Counted from the stretch's first letter, positions 7,342 through 16,300 are shown. The stretch is DNA of 64,000 bases from Aeromicrobium phragmitis (GCF_003674095.1 NZ_RDBF01000004.1:186001-250000), one strand, 5' to 3'. Notes: generated by a model not told the origin, from the letters alone. Program-made: numbers and translations.

Positions 7342-8135
7342 GCCATCTGGCGACCGGCGAACCGCTCTCCGTGCAGGAGGTGACCGTCAGCTTCAGCGGC
7401 TCCGCCGTCTTGCAGGGCGCCACCGTGCTGGTGCCCGAGGGCGGATTCACCGGGATCATCGGACCCAACGGTTCCGGAAAGTCCACACTGCTGCGCAGCA
7501 TCGCCCGGCTTCTCGCGCCGGACGGCGGGGCGATCGTGATCGGAGACGACGACATCGCGCGACTTCCTCGCCGTGAGCTCGCCCGTCGACTGGCCCTCGT
7601 GGAGCAGAACGTCACCACCGATATCGATCTGACCGCGCTTCAGGTCGTGCTGCTCGGCCGCATCCCGCACCAATCCGCATGGCAGGGGTCCAGTGAGGTC
7701 GACCGCGCGATCGCCTTGCATCACCTCGAGAAGGTGGGGATGGCGGACAAGGCCGACCGTTCCTGGCACAGGCTGTCTGGCGGGGAGCAGCAGCGGGTGC
7801 AACTCGCTCGCGCCTTCGCTCAGGAGCCGACGGTGTTAGCGCTGGACGAGCCGACCAATCATCTGGACATCGCGCATGCGCTCCAGCTGCTGGCGACGGT
7901 CCAGCACATCGGTCTCACGGTCGTGGCGGCGTTGCACGACCTCAACCTGGCCGCCATGTTCTGCGACCACCTGATGGTGCTCCACGAAGGCCGCGTGATG
8001 AGCAGCGGCGCTCCCGAAGAAGTCCTGACCCCGGAACTGCTGCGCGCGGTCTACGGTGTCGAGGCGTCGGTCGAGCCGAATCCGATCACCGGTCGAGTAG
8101 CGATCAGCTTCTATCCGCCGACGGTGTCCCATTGA
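7338..8135 (+). CDS. BtuD/FecE-type ABC ATP-binding protein
   Basis: A 265-residue ATPase with Walker A GPNGSGKST, Q-loop near VEQNVTTDIDL, signature LSGGEQQRV, Walker B VLALDEPTNHLD and H-loop AALHDLN. These are the usual sequences of the iron-siderophore/B12 class. ATG 7338 (ATGA overlap with the permease stop) is preferred over an upstream in-frame start because the domain begins directly there. It is part of the riboswitch-headed operon. Confidence 0.9.
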   Translation: MSHLATGEPLSVQEVTVSFSGSAVLQGATVLVPEGGFTGIIGPNGSGKSTLLRSIARLLAPDGGAIVIGDDDIARLPRRELARRLALVEQNVTTDIDLTALQVVLLGRIPHQSAWQGSSEVDRAIALHHLEKVGMADKADRSWHRLSGGEQQRVQLARAFAQEPTVLALDEPTNHLDIAHALQLLATVQHIGLTVVAALHDLNLAAMFCDHLMVLHEGRVMSSGAPEEVLTPELLRAVYGVEASVEPNPITGRVAISFYPPTVSH

Positions 8136-8815
8136 CTCGGACATCCCGGGGTGGCACGCCCGAGTCGCCGGCCGTCCTGATCGTCGCGATGAGCGTGGAC
8201 GCCGTGACGGACCACGCGGCGCTCACGGAGTTGGCCGAGGTTGTCGGCGCCTCGCTGGCGTACCTGCAGGTCGGGGACCCCTCGCTCACCGACGCCCTCG
8301 ATGCACTGGCAGCCGAGGGTGCGACGTCGATCCGGCTGGTGCGGTTGCCTGCTCACGGACCCGCGCCCGCTCGCTCGTGGCTGCGGCGCGTCGCGGCGCA
8401 CTGGGTGCGCGACCACGCGGACGTCCAGGTGGAGGTGGTCGCCTCCGCAGTGACCGGGCGCGAAGCGCCGCTGGAATCGGCCGCATGGGAGGACGTGCCG
8501 GGCTTTCGGGACCAGGTGCTCGTCTGTCGCGGGCCGCGTTGCTCGGCCAAGGGGGCAGCCGCGACCGCACGCGCTCTCGCCGATGCCCTCGACGATCGCG
8601 GCCTGGGTGACGACGACGTCCTCGTCACCCAGACCGCGTGCCTGTTCCCGTGCAACCACGCGCCCGTCGTCGCGGTGCATCCGGACGACGCCTGGTACGG
8701 CCCCGTGCAACCCGCCGACGTCGTCCGACTCGTCGACGAGCACCTCGTCGGCGGCCGGCGGCTCGACGACCTCGCCCGCCCCCGTGGCGTTCGCACAACG
8801 AAAGGCATCTCATGA
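8132..8815 (+). CDS. CbiX-like domain fused to thioredoxin-like [2Fe-2S] ferredoxin
   Basis: A 227-residue protein starting at a TTG that overlaps the ATPase stop. Residues about 12-110 follow the sirohydrochlorin-chelatase (CbiX) pattern. The usual opening, where a catalytic histidine sits in a GHGS-like turn, reads VAMSVD here, so the chelatase His is missing. Residues about 125-215 form a thioredoxin-like ferredoxin domain with four cysteines (VCRGPRC and TACLFPC), followed by a VHPDDAWYGPV segment typical of these domains. A role in handling cobalt or reducing imported corrinoid is possible but inferred only from the operon. Confidence 0.7.
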   Translation: MTRTSRGGTPESPAVLIVAMSVDAVTDHAALTELAEVVGASLAYLQVGDPSLTDALDALAAEGATSIRLVRLPAHGPAPARSWLRRVAAHWVRDHADVQVEVVASAVTGREAPLESAAWEDVPGFRDQVLVCRGPRCSAKGAAATARALADALDDRGLGDDDVLVTQTACLFPCNHAPVVAVHPDDAWYGPVQPADVVRLVDEHLVGGRRLDDLARPRGVRTTKGIS

Positions 8816-9816
8816 CCTCGCGACTTGCCACATCTGCCCTCGCCGCTATGGCCACCGTGGCACTCGCCGCATGCAGCCCCGGCTCGACGTCGACGTCGTC
8901 ACCGGAGGCCCCCGGTTATCCGCGCGTCGTCGAGAACTGCGATCGCGAGGTGAGCGTGTCGACCCCTATCGAGCGAGCGGTCGCCATCAACCAGCCGGCC
9001 ACCGAGCTTCTGCTGAGCCTGGGTCTCGCCGATCGCATCGCCGCGGTCGGAGTCTCGGACCAGCAGGTGCTGCCGCATCTGCGCGGCGAGTTCGACGCAG
9101 TCGACAAGTTCCAGGAAGAGTTCCCTGCGCTCGAACGCGTGCTAGACCTGGAACCGGACCTCGTCTACTCCACCTTCGCCTACGCCTTCACCCAGGACGG
9201 GATCGGTGATCGCGATCGATTCGAGGCACTCGGCGTGCCGACCTATCAGTCGCCGAGCGAATGCGGAGGACAGGAGGCCGAGCGATCCTCAGAGCTCTCC
9301 CTCGAGGATCTCTACGCCGAGATCGATGACATCGCGACGTTGTTCGGCATCGAGGAGGACGGCCAGGAACTGATCGGCGAGCTCCGCGAGCGGGCTGACG
9401 CCGCGTCGGCCGACCTGGGGCTGGACGACGTCTCGCTAGCGTGGTGGTACTCCTCGACGCGCGCCCCGTACATGGCAGGATGCTGCGGCGCGCCGGCGCT
9501 CATGACCCGTGCGGTCGGGGCCAGCAATGCGTTCGAGGATCAGCGGCAACTGTGGCCTGAGATCAGTTGGGAGGCCATCGCGGCGCGCGACCCCGATGTC
9601 CTCGTGCTCGCCGATCTCGAACGTGGTGACGACGGCGACAGCGCAGACGCGAAGATCGCCTTCCTCGAGTCCGACCCGATCACGAGCCAATTGACTGCGG
9701 TGCAGAACCGCCGCTACATCATCCTGGGAGGTACGACGATGGACCCGTCGATTCGCAACGTCGACGGTATCGAACAGCTGGCCGATGGCCTGCGCGACCT
9801 GGGATTCGTCCAGTGA
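8812..9816 (+). CDS. Corrinoid-type ABC transporter substrate-binding lipoprotein 2
   Basis: A 334-residue BtuF/FepB-type binding protein with a lipoprotein signal (LAAC lipobox at about residue 22). It is homologous along its length to the protein at 5228-6235 (shared VENC near the mature N-terminus, AGCCG/AGACCGG motif, and the W-x-x-I/V-SWEA block). Two binding proteins behind one permease suggest two ligand specificities, for example different cobamides or a precursor, or a recent duplication. ATG 8812 overlaps the previous stop by four bases. Confidence 0.88.
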   Translation: MTSRLATSALAAMATVALAACSPGSTSTSSPEAPGYPRVVENCDREVSVSTPIERAVAINQPATELLLSLGLADRIAAVGVSDQQVLPHLRGEFDAVDKFQEEFPALERVLDLEPDLVYSTFAYAFTQDGIGDRDRFEALGVPTYQSPSECGGQEAERSSELSLEDLYAEIDDIATLFGIEEDGQELIGELRERADAASADLGLDDVSLAWWYSSTRAPYMAGCCGAPALMTRAVGASNAFEDQRQLWPEISWEAIAARDPDVLVLADLERGDDGDSADAKIAFLESDPITSQLTAVQNRRYIILGGTTMDPSIRNVDGIEQLADGLRDLGFVQ

Positions 9817-10562
9817 ACGCCCGGCAGGCCGTCGAGGAGTGGGATGCCCAACAGGCGGCCTACATCGCCGAGCGCGAGCAGCGCTTTGCGGTGATGATCG
9901 ACGCGCTGCAGCAGACCCTTGGTGGGGACGAGGCGACGGTGCTCGACCTCGCGTGCGGGCCAGGGTCACTCGCGCGGCGTGTTCTGGACGGGCTGCCGAA
10001 CGCGCGCGTCCTCGCTGTGGACTACGACCCCGTACTGCTCGACCTTGCGCGGGAGTACCTCGCGCCGTACGGCGATCGCGTTCGGGTGGTCGATGCAGAT
10101 CTGACCGATCCGAGCTGGCGATCCGTGCTCGACGTTCCGCGGGTGGATGCCGCCGTGTCGACGACGGCGTTGCACTGGTTGTGGCCCGCTCAGCTCGTCC
10201 GGCTGTTCGGCGACGTCGCCGATCTCATCCGCCCAGGTGGAGTGTTCCTCGACGGCGACCACTTCCGCTTCGACGCGCGCACGCCGCATGTGGGTCGGTG
10301 GGCCGCCGATCACGACCGCCGGACCCAGGAAGCCGCCTTCACCGCCGGTGCCCTCACGTGGCAGGAGTGGTGGGACGCAATAAGCGTCCGCCCCGGTCAT
10401 GACGAACGTGCGGCCGAGCGAGACCGGAGGTTCGCCGGACGCGACGGCACTCCGCCTACCGCCGTCGATTTCCGTCTTGCGGCGCTGGCGAATGCCGGCT
10501 TCGCGGAGGTCGGCACCGCGTGGCAGCTCTACGACGACTACGTCGTCTACGCCGTGCGCTGA
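9813..10562 (+). CDS. Class I SAM-dependent methyltransferase
   Basis: A 249-residue Rossmann methyltransferase with motif I VLDLACGPGSLAR (about residues 44-56), acidic motif VLAVDYDP, and post-motif IRPGGVFLDGDH. The substrate is unknown. It overlaps the second binding protein by four bases, so it ends the riboswitch operon; a role in corrinoid or tetrapyrrole modification is attractive but unproven. No known Cob methyltransferase (CobA/I/J/M/F class III fold) is resembled. Confidence 0.8.
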   Translation: MNARQAVEEWDAQQAAYIAEREQRFAVMIDALQQTLGGDEATVLDLACGPGSLARRVLDGLPNARVLAVDYDPVLLDLAREYLAPYGDRVRVVDADLTDPSWRSVLDVPRVDAAVSTTALHWLWPAQLVRLFGDVADLIRPGGVFLDGDHFRFDARTPHVGRWAADHDRRTQEAAFTAGALTWQEWWDAISVRPGHDERAAERDRRFAGRDGTPPTAVDFRLAALANAGFAEVGTAWQLYDDYVVYAVR

Positions 10563-10678
10563 GCGGTATTCTCGCCGGCCTCCACTCGTCCTCACTCAGG
10601 TGCAGCCGGGTCTGGTCCGCATCGAGCGAGCTGATCAGCGACGGTGGCGGAGCGCGACTGGACGGGCCGTTGACGGTC

Positions 10679-12280
10679 TCACGCGTTCCGCCGAAGCAGC
10701 ACTACGCCGTCCTTGACCTTCGCCGTCTGACCGTCGGGACCGACGGCCTCTCGCCGGCGGATCTCCTCGACCACGATCGCCCAGTGGGCAGGGTGGAGAG
10801 CCAGTTCGGCGATCTCCTCGGCCGGGGTGAGCAGAGTCGGCTCCTTCGCGTGATCGTCCGCGGCGGGCTCGCGACGCCACGCCCACGGCGGAATGTCGTC
10901 GTCGTTCTCGAACACGTGGGAGACGACGAGGAGGTGGCCTCCCGGGCGGATCTGCGCCGCCGCGCGCTGGAGGATCTCCGTCCGGGGAAGCTCGACCGTG
11001 GAGTGGAAGAACGAGGCGGTCACCAGATCGAACGCCCCCTCCGGCTGCCAGCTCGCGAGATCGTGGGCGATCCAGGTGATTCGATCGGCGACGCCTCGCT
11101 GTTGAGCGCCCTGCGCGCCTCGCGCCACTGCGGTGGGCGAGATGTCGACGGCGGTCACCTGCCAGCCCTGCTCGGCCAGCCAGACGGCGTCGCCGCCCTC
11201 GCCGCAGCCGAGTTCGAGTGCCTCGCCCGGGGTGAGTTCGGCGACGACGTCGGCCATCGTCGGGTTGACCCGGCCGGACCACACGGGGCCGCTCTCGGCG
11301 TATCTGGTCTCCCAGAAGTCCTCGGGCGACACGTCCTCGGACGTATGGGGTTCCGGCGCGCGATCCGCGACGGCGTCGTCGAACTCCTCGGTCACCAGTG
11401 CCATGTTGACGGCCCCCGCCGCCATGGTTCCGGCGGCGATCGAGACGGGAACGTTCGCCGCGGCATTGACGACGTTGCCCGCCGCCCAGATCCGCGGATG
11501 GCTCGTCTGGCCCATCGGGTCGACGCTGAGGAAGCTGCCCATCGGGGACTCGATGCGATCGAGGTCGAGCTCGGCGAGCAGCTGGTCGTTGGGGTGGGGC
11601 CGCGGAGCGGCGAAGAGCGCGTCGAGGGGGACCTCCCGCCCGTCCTCGAGACGGACTCCGCTGAGTCGGCCGTCCTCACCGAGCACGGTGCTCACCGGCG
11701 TGTCGACGAGCTCGACTCCCCGAGCCTCCAGGCGGTGCCGAAGCTCGGGATCGAGGTCGCCGCCGGCGGTGAAGAAAATGAGCTGATCGGTCCACTGCCG
11801 CACGAGTTGGGCCTGGTGGGTGGACATCGGCGAGCCTCCCAGCACGCCGATCCGCTGTCCGCGCACCTCCCACCCGTGGCAGTAGGGGCAGTGCAGCACG
11901 GATGTTCCCCAGTGCTCGGCGAGCCCGGGAAGTGCCGGCAGTTCGTCGGTTAGTCCCGTCGCGACGATGAGCGCTCGCCCGGTGAGATCGCCCTGGTCCG
12001 TCGCCACGGTGACCGCGCGGTCACCGGCGATGACGCCGCGTGCTCTCCCCTCGAGGAAGGTGACGCCGTAGGCGGCGGCCTCGTCTCGTCCCTGGTGCAG
12101 AAGCGCCCCAGGTTCTTGGCCTTCGTTGCCCAGCACGGCATGCATGTGGACGGCGAACCTGTTGCGCGGCTCGCCCGCGTCGATCACCGCGACGCGCCGC
12201 AGCGCGCGCCCGAGGGTGAGGGCGGCGCTCAGCCCTGCCGCGCTCCCGCCCACGATCAGGACGTCATAGCTCTGTTCCAT
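10679..12280 (-). CDS. Fused thioredoxin-reductase-like flavoprotein and SAM methyltransferase
   Basis: A 533-residue two-domain protein. Residues 1-305 form a low-molecular-weight thioredoxin-reductase-like module with FAD motif VLIVGGSAAGLSAA, redox pair in HCPYCHGWE, NADPH-binding IGVLGGSP and the C-terminal FAD motif IWAAGNVVNAA. Residues 325-533 form a class I methyltransferase: FWETRYAESGPVWSGRVN, motif I ALELGCGEGGDAVWLA, and IRPGGHLLVVSH. This is the tellurite/thiopurine-methyltransferase-like subgroup in style. The fusion suggests that a reduced thiol or metalloid product is passed on for methylation. It is transcribed alone, convergent with the B12-uptake operon. Confidence 0.87.
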   Translation of the reverse strand: MEQSYDVLIVGGSAAGLSAALTLGRALRRVAVIDAGEPRNRFAVHMHAVLGNEGQEPGALLHQGRDEAAAYGVTFLEGRARGVIAGDRAVTVATDQGDLTGRALIVATGLTDELPALPGLAEHWGTSVLHCPYCHGWEVRGQRIGVLGGSPMSTHQAQLVRQWTDQLIFFTAGGDLDPELRHRLEARGVELVDTPVSTVLGEDGRLSGVRLEDGREVPLDALFAAPRPHPNDQLLAELDLDRIESPMGSFLSVDPMGQTSHPRIWAAGNVVNAAANVPVSIAAGTMAAGAVNMALVTEEFDDAVADRAPEPHTSEDVSPEDFWETRYAESGPVWSGRVNPTMADVVAELTPGEALELGCGEGGDAVWLAEQGWQVTAVDISPTAVARGAQGAQQRGVADRITWIAHDLASWQPEGAFDLVTASFFHSTVELPRTEILQRAAAQIRPGGHLLVVSHVFENDDDIPPWAWRREPAADDHAKEPTLLTPAEEIAELALHPAHWAIVVEEIRRREAVGPDGQTAKVKDGVVLLRRNA

Positions 12281-12367
12281 GGGATGAGCGTGACGGGCGC
12301 GACCCGAACGGGCAAGGGAATTTGCGGGAACGGCAAAAGGCTGTCGCTCCTCCTGCCGGCGGGGAGC

Positions 12368-12399
12368 TTATTGACACTCATTCTCATAACGCTTGGCCT
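12368..12399 (+). promoter_or_regulatory. Zur-like operator overlapping promoter
   Basis: TTATTGACACTCATTCTCATAA (two short pieces: TTATTGACAC at 12368-12377 and CATTCTCATAA at 12379-12389) closely follows the actinobacterial zinc-uptake-regulator box pattern (TNATTGA..ATCATT.TCA-type inverted repeat). It also contains a -35 TTGACA at 12371-12376. It lies 46 bases before the next gene, which would then be induced under zinc limitation. Confidence 0.55.
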
Positions 12400-12434
12400 C
12401 GTGGCGTCTGACCGAGGCCGGCTGTGGGGGAACG

Positions 12435-12761
12435 ATGACGCGTGACCATGCAGGAGCCCCCGAGGTGCTCGTCGCCGTGTGTGCAGGCGAGAACTGCGGG
12501 CAGCGGGCCGACGACGCCCTCGACGCGCTGCGGCCGGTGGTCCGGTCGACTCCTGGCGCGGTGTTGCTGAGTATGGCGTGCTGGCGGAAGGCTTGCGCCG
12601 CGAACGCGCACGACCCCGAGGTCACCTACATCGCGGTGCGGCGGTGGCGGCCGAGGGCCGGCGAGGAGCATCCTCGCCAGTTCAGGGCCAAGGACGCCGA
12701 GCAGTGTGCTGTCAGGGTGGTGGGGCTGTTGCGGCAGTACTCGGTGTCCCCGGGGTCATGA
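12435..12761 (+). CDS. Small thioredoxin-fold ferredoxin-like protein
   Basis: A 108-residue protein with Cys pairs CAGENC near the N-terminus and ACWRKAC in the middle, plus one further Cys near the C-terminus. The layout (VLVAVCAGENC, then a helix, then VLLSMACWRKAC) resembles thioredoxin-like 2Fe-2S or cysteine-rich electron/metal carrier domains. I do not recognise a named family. ATG 12435 follows GGGGGAACG. The Zur-like site upstream points to zinc homeostasis. Confidence 0.6.
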   Translation: MTRDHAGAPEVLVAVCAGENCGQRADDALDALRPVVRSTPGAVLLSMACWRKACAANAHDPEVTYIAVRRWRPRAGEEHPRQFRAKDAEQCAVRVVGLLRQYSVSPGS

Positions 12762-12788
12762 CAGCGGCGCTGCGCGTCAGTGCTCGTC

Positions 12789-12930
12789 CTAGTGGTCGTC
12801 GTGGGCGGCGTGGCGATGCCCGTCGTGGAGGTAGTCGACGTGGTCGTCGTGGACCACGGCCTCGTGGCCGCAGCCCTCGCCGTGCTCGTGCTCGCTGACC
12901 AGGTGCTCGGCGGTCGAATGATTCGGTCAT
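12789..12930 (-). pseudogene. Frameshifted His-rich zinc-regulon peptide
   Basis: A good ribosome-binding site (AGGAAG) and ATG at 12930 start a frame reading MTESFD. A shift of one base then gives the frame EHLVSEHEHGEGCGHEA, followed by VVHDDHVDYLHDGHRHAAHDDH to TAG at 12791-12789. This His-rich pattern is that of a small protein common beside zinc sensors in actinobacteria (from memory). Total length is 47 codons plus one base, so a single-base insertion near codon 7 explains the break. It could also be a sequencing error in the GACCGCC stretch. Confidence 0.65.
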
Positions 12931-13050
12931 GGTGTCACTTCCTGTTCGGATATGGATGCGGCGTCGCCGGTGGTGGCCGGCTCCTGGGCGTGCGCGATGG
13001 CGTCGGCGATCACGTGCGACACGAGCTGGCGTGGCTCGTCGTCACGGGAT
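12927..13050 (-). pseudogene. 3' remnant of an ArsR/SmtB-type metal sensor
   Basis: The minus-strand frame ends with DDEPRQLVSHVIADAIAHAQEP, the characteristic last helix of SmtB/ArsR-type zinc sensors, followed by a short tail and TGA at 12929-12927. That stop overlaps the ATG of the His-rich peptide, as in a coupled sensor-peptide operon. Upstream of about 13050 the regulator's DNA-binding domain is absent. The gene is therefore truncated, presumably by the rearrangement that also brought in the fragment at 13052-13211. Confidence 0.55.
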
Positions 13051-13051
13051 C

Positions 13052-13211
13052 GGGATTCGTCGGTGCCCTCGCCGGGTTGCCGGCCGACGAGGTGGCCTCC
13101 GTGCGGGCTGCTTACCTCGCATCGCTCGCCGAGGAACAAGTGTTGGAGCTCGACGCGACGACCCTGACCGGGATCGGAGTAAGCCCCCGCACGGCCGACG
13201 GGCTAGGCTGA
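13052..13211 (+). pseudogene. 3' fragment of an unidentified plus-strand gene
   Basis: The frame GFVGALAGLPADEVASVRAA, continuing LASLAEEQVLELDATTLTGIG to TGA 13209-13211, looks like the C-terminus of a real protein (helix, then a final strand). It has no start and no domain upstream, where it runs antisense into the zinc-sensor remnant. It may be the end of a methyltransferase-like gene; this is uncertain. Confidence 0.3.
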
Positions 13212-13318
13212 GGCGACTCACGTCGTCGTGATCTCAGGAACCCGGTGCGAATCCGGGGCGGTTCCGCCACTGTGAGGCCGGCTCAGCCCGGCCGAAGCCA
13301 GACACTGACCGCGACGAT
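13204..13318 (+). ncRNA. Cobalamin riboswitch (short actinobacterial form) for cobN
   Basis: A -10-like TAGGCT (13204-13209) precedes the aptamer. Hallmarks are CAGGAACCCGGTGCGAATCC (13235-13254), GGGGCGGTTCCGCCACTGTGA (13255-13275), a GC-rich variable stem (GGCCGGCTCAGCCCGGCC), and GAAGCCAGACACTGACC (13294-13310). P1 is TCGTCG (13223-13228) with CGACGA (13312-13317). A small hairpin GGGGCGAGAACCCC (13330-13343) directly abuts the ribosome-binding site GAGGAGG, suggesting control at translation initiation. It should repress cobN when cobalamin is sufficient. Confidence 0.9.
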
Positions 13319-13353
13319 TCCGGCCAAGAGGGGCGAGAACCCCGAGGAGGAAC

Positions 13354-16300
13354 ATGACGCGCATCGCGCTGCTGTCCACGTCCGACACCGACCTGCTGTC
13401 CGCTCGCGCGAGCGGGGCGGACTACCGCTACGGCAACCCCGCCCGGCTGACCGACGACGCCGTGGCTGGGCTGCTGGCCGAGGCCGATCTCGTCGTCGCG
13501 CGGATCCTCGGATCGCCCGACGACCTTCCCGCCGGGCTGCTGGAGTCCGACGTGCCTCGGGTCGTTCTCGGTGGCGAGCAGCAGCCGAACGCGCAGCTCA
13601 TGGAGTTCTCGACGGTCACGATGGGTGTCGCGGCCGAGGCGCATCGGTACCTCGCGGAGGGCGGCCCCGCCAACCTCGCTCAGCTGCACGCGTTCTTGTC
13701 GGACACGATCCTGCTGACCGGCGAGGGCTTCGAGCCGCCCGCCGTGCTTCCCGTCTGGGGCTGGGCGGACCGTCCGGCACCGGCAGCCGACCTGCCCCGC
13801 ATCGGTGTCCTCTACTACCGGGCGCACGAGGCCAGCGGCAACACCGACTTCGCGCACGCGCTCGCTGACGCGATCGACGCGACCGGCGAGGCCGTCGGCC
13901 TGCCGATCTTCTCGTCCTCGCTGCGCTCCGCGCCCGACGACCTGTACGAGGCGCTCGGCACGCTCGACGCCCTCGTCGTCACGGTGCTCGCAGCCGGCGG
14001 TCAGGTGCCGGGCGCGGTGAGCGCGGGCGGCGACGACGAGGCTTGGGACGTCGAACGCATCGCGGCCCTCGACATCCCGGTCCTCCAGGGGCTGTGCCTG
14101 ACGTCGAGCCGCGCCGAGTGGGAGGCCAGCGACGACGGCGTCACCCCGCTCGACTCGGCCAACCAGGTCGCCATCCCCGAGTTCGACGGCCGCATCATCA
14201 CCGCGCCGTTCTCTTTCAAGGAGATCGACGCCGACGGCCTCCCGCGATACGTCGCCGACGAGGAGCGCTGCCGCCGCGTCGCCGGCATCGCGGTCTCGCA
14301 CGCCCGGCTTCGCCACACGCCGCCTGCCGAACGCAAGCTCGCGATCATGCTGTCGGCCTACCCGACCAAGCACAGCCGCGTCGGCAATGCGGTCGGCCTC
14401 GACACCCCCGTCTCCGCCATCCGTCTGCTGCGCCGCCTGCGCGACGCCGGGTACGACCTCGGTGCACCGGGCGACATCCCCGGTCTCGACCTCGACGACG
14501 ACACCGCCGCCGGTGACGCGCTCATTCACGCGCTGATCGACGCCGGCGGTCAGGACGAGGAGTGGCTCACCGCCGGTCAGCTGACCGAGAGCCACGTGCG
14601 CATCAGCGCCGACGACTACCGCCGCTGGTTGTCCGAGCTCCCCGACGATCTCGTCGAGGAGGTCACCGAGGCCTGGGGCCCGGCGCCAGGCTCGCTGTTC
14701 GTCAACGAGCAGCAGGAGATCGTGCTCGCCACGCTGCAGGCCGGCAACGTCGTCATCCTCATCCAGCCGCCCCGCGGCTTCGGCGAGAACCCCGTCGCGA
14801 TCTACCACGATCCCGACCTCGCCCCCAGTCACCACTACCTCGCCGCCTACCGCTGGCTGGGCAGTGCGGTCGGGGATGGGGGCTTCGGCGCGCACGCGGC
14901 CGTCCACCTCGGCAAGCACGGCTCGATGGAGTGGCTTCCGGGCAAGAACGCCGCGCTGTCGGCCTCGTGTGCCACCGACGCGGCGATCGGCAGCATGCCG
15001 CTGATCTACCCGTTCCTGGTCAACGACCCGGGCGAGGGTGCGCAGGCCAAGCGCCGCGCCCACGCGACGATCGTCGACCACCTCATCCCGCCGATGGCGC
15101 GTGCCGAGTCGTACGGCGACATCGCCCGCCTCGAGCAGCTGCTGGACGAGTACGCCAACATCCAGGCGATGGACCCGGCCAAGCTCCCGGCGATCCGCGC
15201 CGAGATCTGGACCCTCATGCACGCCGCCGAGATGCACCGCGACCTCGGCCTGGAGGAGCGCCCCGGCGACGAGGAGTTCGACGACTTCCTGCTCCACGTC
15301 GACGGTTGGCTCTGCGAGGTCAAGGACGCCCAGATCCGCGACGGCCTCCACGTCCTGGGGCAGGCGCCCGCCGGGGAGGCCCGGGTCAATCTCGTCCTCG
15401 CGATCCTGCGGGCCCAGCAGGTGTGGGGCGGCGAGACCGGTGCGGTGCCCGGACTGCGCGCCGCACTCGGGCTCAAGGAGCAGGACGCGCAGCTCGGCTC
15501 GGTCGACGAGATCGAACAGCGCGCCCGCGAGCTCGTCCAGGCGATGGAGGACGCCGGGTGGGACGCCGCGGCCGCCGCCGGCCTGCACGACGACCCTGAA
15601 GTCGTCCGCGTCCTCGAGTTCGCTGCGACTCAGGTCGTCCCGCGCCTCGCCAAGACCACCGACGAGCTCGACGCCGTCCTCCACGCGCTCGACGGCGGCT
15701 TCATCCCCGCCGGTCCCTCCGGCTCGCCGCTGCGGGGACTGGTCAACGTGCTGCCGACCGGACGCAACTTCTACACGGTCGACCCGCGGGCGGTGCCGTC
15801 GCGCCTTGCGTACGAGACGGGCGTCGCGATGGCCGACTCGCTACTGCAGCGGCATCTGGACGAGACCGGCGAGTACCCGACGTCGGTCGGCCTCTCGGTC
15901 TGGGGCACCTCGGCCATGCGCACCAGCGGCGACGACATCGCCGAAGTCCTCGCGCTGCTCGGCGTGCGGCCGGAGTGGGACGAGGCCTCGCGCCGGGTCA
16001 ACGGCCTTCAGGTCATCGGTCTCGAGGAACTCGGCCGTCCGCGCATCGACGTCACCGTGCGCATCTCGGGCTTCTTCCGCGACGCCTTCCCGCACGTCAT
16101 CGCGATGCTCGACGACGCCGTCGCGCTGGTCGCGGAACTCGACGAGCCCGACGACCAGAACTACGTGCGCGCCCACGCGCAGGCCGACCTCGCCGACCAC
16201 GGCGACGAGCGACGCGCTCGCACCCGCATCTTCGGGTCGAAGCCCGGCTCGTACGGCGCCGGCATCCTCCAGGTCGTCGAGTCGGGCAATTGGCGCGACG

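Noticed and set aside
12780-13211. Plus-strand open frame over the zinc-locus remnants taken as one gene
   Set aside because: Its first half is the antisense of the His-rich peptide and sensor remnant (runs of Val); only the last 50 codons look protein-like, so it is treated as a fragment.
13234-15684. Long minus-strand open frame (816 codons) opposite cobN
   Set aside because: A high-GC shadow of cobN; no recognisable protein features and it runs through the riboswitch.
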